From Thiobacillus sp. (lineage in GTDB: Bacteria; Pseudomonadota; Gammaproteobacteria; Burkholderiales; Thiobacillaceae): a stretch of 7,411 nt of DNA. Position 1 is the stretch's first letter, and each line of letters begins with the position of its first letter. This document shows, piece after piece, positions 1 to 7,411 of this stretch. The notes beneath the pieces were generated by a model, which was not told the DNA's origin, ran no database searches, and worked only from the letters and a program-made list of their open reading frames with translations. The stretch is taken from assembly GCF_024708915.1 (NCBI RefSeq), contig NZ_JANJXQ010000092.1:1-7411 (forward strand), given 5' to 3'. A program made the translations under genes and the position numbers.

Positions 1-122
1 TTGAGCCTGCGCGAGCGGCTGCAGTCGGCGCAACGCGACAGCAGCGCGCGCTCGAACGGGCAGCTGTGCTCGATATAGGCCTCGCGGGCCAGTTTGTAAG
101 CGCCTTCGTTGTATTCAGCCAT
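1..122 (-). CDS. Small Cys-containing conserved hypothetical protein, 5' part only
   Basis: Only the first 40 codons are present; the gene runs off the left edge. The peptide begins MAEYNEGAYKLAREAY and has H19, C21, C31 and C34. A Cys-x9-Cys-x2-Cys pattern after a helical start could bind a metal, but this is inference. I recall similar short, Cys-bearing uncharacterised proteins in betaproteobacteria and can assign no function. The ATG at 120-122 is the first usable start, because an in-frame TGA lies three codons upstream. No good Shine-Dalgarno sequence is seen before it. It follows the 75-residue gene by 41 bases in the same direction, so it probably belongs to the secA transcript. Existence of the gene is fairly likely; its role is unknown. 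Confidence 0.6.
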   Translation of the reverse strand, partial: MAEYNEGAYKLAREAYIEHSCPFERALLSRCADCSRSRRL

Positions 123-163
123 AAGGCGTCATCATACAAAACCTGGTTGAACACGCGCCGGTT

Positions 164-391
164 TTACCAGTCGTCGCCGGACAGGGTCTTGTCCAGCTCG
201 CGCTCGGCAGTCAGCGTTTCCTGCGCGGCGATCTCATTCTCCGCGAAGATCATCCTGTACTTGTCGCCGGACTTGGGATCGAGCGTCTTGCGCAGTTCGT
301 TGACGTGGGCACGGGCCTCCTTGAAGCTCGCCCATTCGCCCTGTTTTTCCAGCACTTTGAACATTCCCATGCGGAACACGTAGTAAGGCAT
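164..391 (-). CDS. Conserved 75-residue hypothetical protein downstream of secA
   Basis: This is a complete small protein (starts MPYYVFRMGMFKVLEKQG, ends in an acidic DDW) with no signal peptide or membrane segment, so it is probably cytoplasmic. It is rich in charged residues and looks like a short beta strand followed by two helices: about 21-36 (FKEARAHVNELRK) and 48-70 (MIFAENEIAAQETL). The pattern of a PYYVF start, a mid-protein MIFAEN and a later helix with E-Re pairs matches a family of small uncharacterised proteobacterial proteins that I recognise by shape only. Its Shine-Dalgarno sequence GAGGAG overlaps the secA stop codon, leaving ten bases between that stop and this start codon. 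Translation is probably coupled to secA. Function is unknown; a link to export is suggested only by position. Confidence 0.85.
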   Translation of the reverse strand: MPYYVFRMGMFKVLEKQGEWASFKEARAHVNELRKTLDPKSGDKYRMIFAENEIAAQETLTAERELDKTLSGDDW

Positions 392-396
392 GACCG

Positions 397-400
397 CTCC

Positions 401-402
<2 letters not shown>
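397..402 (-). promoter_or_regulatory. Ribosome binding site overlapping the secA stop codon
   Basis: The minus strand reads TTGAGGAG across the end of secA. The TGA stop (401-403) supplies the first bases of a strong GAGGAG, five bases before the ATG of the 75-residue gene. This fixes that start codon and suggests that ribosomes finishing secA can re-initiate on the next gene. Confidence 0.8.
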
Positions 403-3127
<2,725 letters not shown>

Positions 3128-3216
3128 GAGGAATCCGAAATGCCCGCAGGACGCGGTAAATCGTTGAATTTTAACATAGCGGAACGGGCTTCCCGTGACG
3201 CTGTCGTGTCGCGCGC
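3128..3216. promoter_or_regulatory. Divergent intergenic region between secA and the DciA-like gene
   Basis: These 89 bases must hold the start signals for both divergent genes. The only AT-rich stretch is around 3163-3178. It offers TAACAT on the plus strand and TATGTT or TTAAAAT on the minus strand as possible -10 elements, but no convincing -35 partner is seen for either. A small inverted repeat, ACGGG-CTT-CCCGT (3184-3196), sits just right of the AT-rich patch and could be an operator half-site pair or chance. Promoters are inferred from layout rather than clear motifs. Confidence 0.35.
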
Positions 3217-3648
3217 ATGAGCGCCGCCAGCCTCGCGGAGTTGCTGGCCAGCCAACTGCCGTCCGGCCTCGCCGTGCGCGCCCGGGCATTGCTCGGCGCC
3301 CAGGCCGCGCTCGAGCAGGCCCTGCCCGCAGCGCTGGCCGGGCATGTCCGCGTCGTGCAGCTGGAAAACGCCGTATTGAGCCTCGCCTGCGACAGCGGCG
3401 CCGTCGCCAGCCGCCTGCGCCAGCAGACCGACGCCCTGCTGGCCGGCCTCGGCAAGCGCGGCATCGCGGCCGCGGCGGTGCGCGTCAGCGTCAACCCCGA
3501 ACTGCTGGCGCGCTACGTCCACCCGGTCGAGAAAGCCGGCTTGCCGCCCGCCGCGCTGGACGGGCTGGCGCACCTCAACGCGGAAATCGGGGACGGGCCG
3601 TTGAAGGACGCCCTGGACCGGCTGTTGCGCCATCACCGCAAAGCCTGA
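3217..3648 (+). CDS. DciA-like (DUF721) protein, probable DnaB helicase loading factor
   Basis: The product is a 143-residue cytoplasmic protein without signal or membrane segments. Residues about 20-95 fit the DUF721 layout: an amphipathic helix, a strand-loop-strand with [17 protein letters not shown] (54-70), a helix TDALLAGL, and a strand AVRVSV (87-92). The C-terminal part ends in a helix [15 protein letters not shown]721 proteins are now called DciA, the ancestral loader or stimulator of replicative helicase DnaB in bacteria without DnaC. Divergent or nearby placement to secA is a common arrangement in betaproteobacteria and supports the call. The ATG at 3217 is the first start in frame after secA, but it has no clear Shine-Dalgarno sequence. 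The family is divergent and the identification rests on pattern, so the exact role is inferred. Confidence 0.72.
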   Translation: MSAASLAELLASQLPSGLAVRARALLGAQAALEQALPAALAGHVRVVQLENAVLSLACDSGAVASRLRQQTDALLAGLGKRGIAAAAVRVSVNPELLARYVHPVEKAGLPPAALDGLAHLNAEIGDGPLKDALDRLLRHHRKA

Positions 3649-3650
3649 CC

Positions 3651-3670
3651 GGACGCGGCCTTTCCCGTCC
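3651..3670 (+). terminator. Weak hairpin just after the DciA-like gene
   Basis: Two bases after the stop codon, GGACG (3651-3655) can pair with CGTCC (3666-3670). Two further G-C pairs form inside after a one-base bulge, giving about a seven-pair stem with a CCTTT loop. No T-tract follows, so it is not a standard Rho-independent terminator. It may attenuate transcription or protect the 3' end. Confidence 0.25.
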
Positions 3671-3708
3671 GCGACCACGCGATTGCCCGCCGCAGCGGGG
3701 CGCAGCCG

Positions 3709-3736
3709 CTGAAAACCGTCCGGCCGGTGTCATACT
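3709..3736 (+). promoter_or_regulatory. Possible sigma-70-type promoter of the diguanylate cyclase gene
   Basis: CTGAAA (3709-3714) and CATACT (3731-3736) are separated by 16 bases and lie 66 bases before the cyclase start codon. Each matches the consensus in only four of six positions, so this is a candidate only. The leader that follows contains a small GC hairpin (CGCCC-CGCA-GGGCG, 3753-3766), and no Shine-Dalgarno sequence is visible near the ATG. Confidence 0.25.
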
Positions 3737-3802
3737 GCCGCCCCTGACGCCTCGCCCCGCAGGGCGCTCGCCGATACCGTCAGCCCCCGCTCCCTCTCGA
3801 AC

Positions 3803-5260
3803 ATGTACTCGACACATCGCATTTTCAAACGCCAGCGTCTGCTCCTGTGGCTGAGCATCCTGCTCGCCATGGGATTCTTCGCCACCACCCTGAGCAGTTA
3901 CTACGTGTCGAAGCAGGCGATCCTGAACGCCATCGTCGCCCAGGAACTGCCGCTCACATCGAGCAACGTCTATTCGGAAATCCAGAAAGACCTGGTGCGG
4001 CCGGTGCTCATCTCGTCAACCATGGCGCACGACACGTTCCTGCGCGACTGGGTGCTGGGCGGGGAGCAGGACGTCGATGCCATGACCCGTTACCTGCGGG
4101 AGATCAAGGTGCGCTACGGGGCATTCAGCAGCTTCTTCGTCTCCGAGCGCAGCACCCGCTACTACACCGGCGAGGGCATCCTCAAGCAGGTGTCGCCGCA
4201 GGCGCCGCGCGACGCCTGGTACTACCGCGTGCGCGCCATGCCGGAGCCCTACGAGGTCAACGTCGACCCCGACCTCGCCAACCGGGACGCCCTGACTATT
4301 TTCGTCAACTACCGCGTCTTCGACTTCGACGGCCGCTTCCTCGGCGCCACCGGCGTCGGGCTCACGGTGGACGCCGTGCGTCGTCTCATTTCGAGTTACC
4401 AGCAGCGCTTCCAGCGCACCATCTACTTTGTCGATGCCGATGGCAAGACCGTCCTGTTCGGCAACCAGTCGGGGCGCCGGGAGACCGACCTGCGCGCCAT
4501 CCCGGGCCTGCGCGACATTGCCGACCGCATCCTGCGCGAAAAGTCGGGCACCTACCGGTTCAGCGACGGCAGCGGCCTGCATCTGCTCAACGTGAACTAC
4601 GTTCCCGAACTGAAGTGGTACCTGTTCGTGGAGAAACGCGCCGACACCGCGCTGGCCGACATCCGCCAGACGCTCTACGTCAACCTCGCGGTATGCCTCG
4701 GCATTACCCTGCTGGTGCTGTTCCTCACCCATGTCGCGCTCGCGCGATACCAGCAGCGCATCGAGGACATGGCCGCCACCGACAAGCTCACCGGCCTGCT
4801 CAATCGCCAGGCCTTCAGCATCCTCATCGACAAGGTCTGCGCCGAATACCGGCGCGATCCGCAACCGATTTGCCTCCTCCTGGTCGACGTCGACCACTTC
4901 AAGTCGATCAACGACCGCTTCGGCCATGCCGGCGGCGACCGTATCCTGAGTCAGATTGCGGCATCCCTGCAGGAAGGCTTGCGGGCCTCGGATATCGCCA
5001 TCCGCTGGGGCGGCGAAGAGTTTCTCGTCGTGCTCAAGGGCAGCGCGCTGGAGCAGGCGCAGCGCGTTGCCGAACAGTTGCGCCTGAAAATCGAACAGGC
5101 GCAGTTTTCCGCCGCTACGCAGCCGGTCTCGGCCACCGTCAGCATCGGCGTCAGCCAGTACGATGGGATAGAGTCCTGCGAAGAGGCCATCGGCCGCGCC
5201 GACGCCGCGCTCTATGCGGCGAAAAACGGCGGCCGCAACCGCGTCTGCGTGGCCTCGTAA
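3803..5260 (+). CDS. Membrane-bound diguanylate cyclase with periplasmic Cache-like sensor (GGDEF)
   Basis: This 485-residue protein should make cyclic di-GMP from two GTP at the inner membrane. TM1 is about 12-33 and TM2 about 290-312. The roughly 255 residues between them form a periplasmic region that looks like a double Cache sensor: NVYSEIQKDLVRP (55-67), RDAWYYRV (136-143), and a second module around FVDADGKTVLF (209-219). The GGDEF domain (about 325-485) is intact, with DKLTGLLNR (327-335), metal-binding D362 in VDVDHFKSIND, GHAGGD (374-379) and the signature GGEEF (403-407). R394-A-S-D397 fits the RxxD inhibitory site, so product feedback is likely. There is no HAMP or EAL domain, and the ligand is not predictable. 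The ATG at 3803 is kept because it includes TM1 and no start lies in frame upstream nearby, though no Shine-Dalgarno is seen. The gene to its right converges on it. Confidence 0.93.
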   Translation: MYSTHRIFKRQRLLLWLSILLAMGFFATTLSSYYVSKQAILNAIVAQELPLTSSNVYSEIQKDLVRPVLISSTMAHDTFLRDWVLGGEQDVDAMTRYLREIKVRYGAFSSFFVSERSTRYYTGEGILKQVSPQAPRDAWYYRVRAMPEPYEVNVDPDLANRDALTIFVNYRVFDFDGRFLGATGVGLTVDAVRRLISSYQQRFQRTIYFVDADGKTVLFGNQSGRRETDLRAIPGLRDIADRILREKSGTYRFSDGSGLHLLNVNYVPELKWYLFVEKRADTALADIRQTLYVNLAVCLGITLLVLFLTHVALARYQQRIEDMAATDKLTGLLNRQAFSILIDKVCAEYRRDPQPICLLLVDVDHFKSINDRFGHAGGDRILSQIAASLQEGLRASDIAIRWGGEEFLVVLKGSALEQAQRVAEQLRLKIEQAQFSAATQPVSATVSIGVSQYDGIESCEEAIGRADAALYAAKNGGRNRVCVAS

Positions 5261-5270
5261 GCCTCGTCGT

Positions 5271-7121
5271 TCAACGCGCGTTGCGGTCCCGACCCCTGTA
5301 AGTCTGGTTGGCCGGCTGGCCAGGAAGCGATCGCGCCCTGCCGTCCCGACTGGTTTCGCCACGCGGCACGGCGGACTCGGGGCGTGCCCGCGGCGCCTGC
5401 ATGCCGTCCGTTGCCGGTGGCCGGTCTGGCCGGGGCGCGGGCAGCGCCTCGCGCTGCCGGGGAGCGCGCTCGCGAGCCGGCGGCTGGCTGCGCGCAGCGT
5501 CCGGAGACGCGGGCGCCGGCCGTCTCACCTCGCCATAGCGCGGCGGCAGCGGCGGCGGCATCCGCTCCGGCCCCGCCTCGGCGCCGCGGGGCGGCCGCGG
5601 CAGGCTGCGTGCATCGTCGACGCGTCGAACCGGCGGAATCACGTAGCGGGATTGCGTCGCGTCGCGGCTGCGCAGGCGCGCCTGGTCGTCCTGCCACGGT
5701 TCCGCCTGTGCCCGTTCGCGCGGCATGCGCGTCGACACCACCGGACGCGCGACGATTTCGCGCGGCGGCTGCACCCCCCTGGGCGCGCCGCTGGACAGGC
5801 TGGCGCGCGAGGGCTTGACCGGCAGCCCGCCGCGCACCGGCGCAAATTCGGCAGCGCGGTAACGCGTTTCCATGACCGGGCGAATCCGCTCGCGCCCGAA
5901 CTTGTCGGCCGGCAACCCGTGGACGGCGCGCGGCAATCCGGCATTATGGAAATGGATGTTCTCCGCCTTGATGACGGTGGTGTGCCTGATCGCCACGTTG
6001 TTGACGATGCGCGGCCCGCCCCAGCCCGCCCAGCGGGGATGGCCGCGGCGTTCCGCACGCCCCCACCACGGCAGCACCGGCTCGCCCCAGGAGAGCGCCA
6101 CCCACCACAGCCCCGGCAGGCCAGCGCTGATGCTTGCCGACACGTCATGGCCGCGGATCATGAACGCCACCAGTGCAGGCGAGTACACCGAACGCCGCAC
6201 CACCGGCCCCGGCGCCCACCCCCAGAAACCGTCGATAAATATCCAGCGGCCGTAATGGAAGGGCGCCCAGCCCCACGGCGCATCGTCGATCCAGGTCCAT
6301 TCGTAATAAGGATCCCACACCCACGAGCCGCTGCTGTAGGGCGCCCAGGTGGTGCTTACCCCGTAGGGAATCCACACCGAGCCGTAGGTCGGCACCACGC
6401 GCCAGCGGCCGTAGTGATCGAGTTCTTCCGCACCGTACACATCGGGCGGCAGGTAACGGCTACTGATCGATTCGCCGATGCGGTCGCTGCGCGCATCGTT
6501 CCAGCGGTCCCAGGCATCCGGCTCGGCCGCGGCATAAGTGGCTACTGTCACCGGATTGCCCGCGGTGACGACGATGTCTTCGGAGGGAAAAATGCCCAGC
6601 GAGCGGCCGTCGGCCGTGGTCACGGTGGCCTCGCCGCCACGGCGGGTGATGAAGCGGGTATCGCGCTCGGCCACCTCCACCCGGTAATAGCCGGGATGCC
6701 CGATGACGAACACCGCGTTCGGCGTGTTCACCTCCACCGTATCGCCCGCTGCGATGCTGCGCATGTCGAAGGAGGCCCGCCCGTCGGTCAGCTTGAACTG
6801 GATGCGGCGCTCGTCCTGCTCCAGCAGCGACAGCTGGCTGTTGGCGTCCGCGCGCACGAAGCTGCGGCTGCCGAATTGCACCTCGAAATTGGCGTTGTTG
6901 CCGCTATACAGCGCGTCGCCCTCCGCCAGCGCCAGGTTGGGGCGCGCGCGCACCCACTCGTCGGCCCCCTGCCGCCAGTACGACACCTCGCCGTCGATGA
7001 AGCTCAGCCGTGGCGGCGTGGGCGCCCACGCCTCGTCATCCTCCTGGGCCAGCACGGAGGTGCCCGACAGGGCAAGCAGAAACCATAGTGGAACCAGCCA
7101 GATGCATTGCAGGGCGGTCAT
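5271..7121 (-). CDS. Exported FecR-domain protein with Trp/Tyr-rich DUF6600-like region and Pro/Arg-rich tail
   Basis: The product has 616 residues. Residues 1-25 form a signal peptide (hydrophobic IWLVPLWFLLAL, cleavage probably after VLA-Q), so it is exported. Residues about 38-195 resemble a FecR domain: LSFIDGEVSYWR, then LALAEGDALYSG, VQFGSRSFVRADANSQLSLL, and VEVNTPNAVFVIGHPGYYRVEV. There is no anti-sigma cytoplasmic part, so it is not a classical FecR regulator. Residues 236-306 carry repeated aromatic motifs (HYGRW, SVWIPYG, TWAPY, WVWDPYYEWTW, WGWAPFHYGRW, WGWAPG), typical of what I recall as DUF6600. There are 19 tryptophans within residues 240-367. From about 424 to the end the chain is Pro/Arg-rich and probably disordered. 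The function of such proteins is not established; cell-envelope or polysaccharide binding is a guess. The start is fixed by the signal peptide and a strong Shine-Dalgarno sequence. Confidence 0.9.
   Translation of the reverse strand: MTALQCIWLVPLWFLLALSGTSVLAQEDDEAWAPTPPRLSFIDGEVSYWRQGADEWVRARPNLALAEGDALYSGNNANFEVQFGSRSFVRADANSQLSLLEQDERRIQFKLTDGRASFDMRSIAAGDTVEVNTPNAVFVIGHPGYYRVEVAERDTRFITRRGGEATVTTADGRSLGIFPSEDIVVTAGNPVTVATYAAAEPDAWDRWNDARSDRIGESISSRYLPPDVYGAEELDHYGRWRVVPTYGSVWIPYGVSTTWAPYSSGSWVWDPYYEWTWIDDAPWGWAPFHYGRWIFIDGFWGWAPGPVVRRSVYSPALVAFMIRGHDVSASISAGLPGLWWVALSWGEPVLPWWGRAERRGHPRWAGWGGPRIVNNVAIRHTTVIKAENIHFHNAGLPRAVHGLPADKFGRERIRPVMETRYRAAEFAPVRGGLPVKPSRASLSSGAPRGVQPPREIVARPVVSTRMPRERAQAEPWQDDQARLRSRDATQSRYVIPPVRRVDDARSLPRPPRGAEAGPERMPPPLPPRYGEVRRPAPASPDAARSQPPARERAPRQREALPAPRPDRPPATDGMQAPRARPESAVPRGETSRDGRARSLPGQPANQTYRGRDRNAR
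5272..5283. repeat. 12-base perfect palindrome at the convergent gene ends
   Basis: CAACGCGCGTTG is a perfect inverted repeat lying over the last bases of the FecR-like gene, including part of its stop codon. It begins 12 bases after the cyclase stop. With no loop and no T-tract it is a poor terminator, and it may simply follow from the coding sequence. No other terminator is visible between the two convergent genes. Confidence 0.4.
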
Positions 7122-7126
7122 GGAAG

Positions 7127-7132
7127 CTCCTC
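7127..7132 (-). promoter_or_regulatory. Strong ribosome binding site of the FecR-like gene
   Basis: The minus strand reads TTGAGGAGCTTCC before the ATG. A full GAGGAG five bases upstream decides the start at 7121 and suggests efficient translation. The cyclase and DciA-like genes, by contrast, show no clear site. Confidence 0.8.
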
Positions 7133-7177
7133 AATGTCAGGATCAAATCAGGCAGACAGGTAAAGCGGGCTTTTCTC

Positions 7178-7194
7178 TTTATAGCCCTTCGGGC
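7178..7194 (-). promoter_or_regulatory. Candidate -10 box and small hairpin upstream of the FecR-like gene
   Basis: On the minus strand a TATAAA (7183 to 7178) could serve as a -10 element about 57 bases before the start codon. No sigma-70-like -35 is seen at the right distance; the bases there are CTCTTC. Directly upstream is a hairpin, GCCC-GAA-GGGC (7184-7194). The pair could be a promoter with an overlapping operator, or part of a structured leader if transcription starts farther upstream. Confidence 0.3.
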
Positions 7195-7302
7195 AAGCAG
7201 GAAGAGGCTGGGTTCTGCGGTTTACGCCTGATCGCAGGGCGCACCGGCCATGAGGAAACAGCGAATACACCTAGTGTCGCGACTCAGAAATAGGGGAACG
7301 GA

Positions 7303-7408
7303 ATGAAACGGATGGATTTTTTCGCAGGGCAAGGCGCGAGGAGGCGACATAGCCGGCTCTATGGCAACGACGAGCAACGCCGCCATGCGGAAAAAGACGC
7401 CGTTTCAT
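7303..7408. repeat. Large imperfect palindromic element (REP/MITE-like)
   Basis: Both ends match as inverted repeats: ATGAAACGG (7303-7311) and CCGTTTCAT (7400-7408), nine of nine. Inside, 7317-7330 pairs with 7382-7395 (12 of 14, offset by one base), and the centre is CATAG-CCGGCT-CTATG (7348-7363). All arms share the same centre near 7355.5. The 106-base sequence can therefore fold into one long hairpin or cruciform. AAC (7297-7299) and GTT (7409-7411) suggest the symmetry goes on past the window edge, after a three-base bulge. No transposase is present, so if mobile it would be non-autonomous. The rest of the upstream spacer (7133-7296) holds no gene; it contains an 8-base palindrome GTCGCGAC (7276-7283) that may belong to the element's outer arm. 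Confidence 0.75.
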
Positions 7409-7411
7409 GTT

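Noticed and set aside
3128..3289. Extended SecA N-terminus with a start at 3289
   Set aside because: It would overlap the divergent DciA-like gene by more than 70 bases and add 54 Arg-rich residues absent from the SecA family. Homology begins at [11 protein letters not shown].
4016..5362. A 448-codon minus-strand frame opposite the cyclase
   Set aside because: It crosses into the end of the FecR-like gene and is the complement of a clear GGDEF protein, with no motif of its own.
5214..7088. A 624-codon open frame on the plus strand opposite the FecR-like gene
   Set aside because: It starts inside the cyclase gene, is dominated by Arg, Pro and Ala, and lacks domains. The minus-strand frame has a signal peptide, a strong ribosome binding site and recognisable domains.
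7161..7194. GGGCT...AGCCC plus GCCCTTCGGGC read as a Rho-independent terminator
   Set aside because: The T-rich part lies in the loop and not after the stem, no gene ends next to it on the plus strand, and it sits in the 5' leader of the FecR-like gene.
7271..7408. A 45-codon minus-strand gene inside the palindromic element
   Set aside because: The frame follows from the repeat's symmetry and ends at the element's margin. I list it as an observation and do not call it as a gene.

Overview
The window is GC-rich chromosomal DNA. It most resembles a betaproteobacterium, perhaps a Thiobacillus/Sulfuricella-like member of the Nitrosomonadales. That placement is inference: it rests on the SecA sequence style, the linkage of secA to a DciA-like (DUF721) gene, and a 75-residue protein of a type I associate with this group. 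No marker here fixes the genus. I see no tRNA, rRNA, CRISPR array, transposase or phage gene.

Left part (1-3127, all minus strand): secA, the preprotein translocase ATPase, is followed in the same direction by a 75-residue conserved protein. Its Shine-Dalgarno sequence lies on the secA stop codon. After 41 bases comes the start of a small cysteine-containing protein that runs off the left edge. The three look like one transcription unit.

Middle (3128-5260): an 89-base spacer separates secA from a divergent plus-strand DciA-like gene, a probable replicative-helicase loading factor. After a 154-base spacer, also on the plus strand, comes a membrane-bound diguanylate cyclase. It has a two-transmembrane, Cache-like sensor region and an intact GGDEF domain with a product-inhibition site.

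Right part (5261-7411): a minus-strand gene converges on the cyclase with only 10 bases between them. It encodes an exported protein with a FecR-like domain, a region very rich in Trp and Tyr (DUF6600-like), and a long Pro/Arg-rich disordered tail. The 290 bases upstream hold its leader and, at the window edge, a large imperfect palindrome (about 7303-7408) that looks like a REP/MITE-type mobile repeat.

The window joins a housekeeping block (protein export, replication) to an accessory pair (c-di-GMP signalling, envelope protein). I see no clear new multi-gene system. The least explained items are the palindromic element, the Trp-rich FecR protein and the two small genes behind secA.
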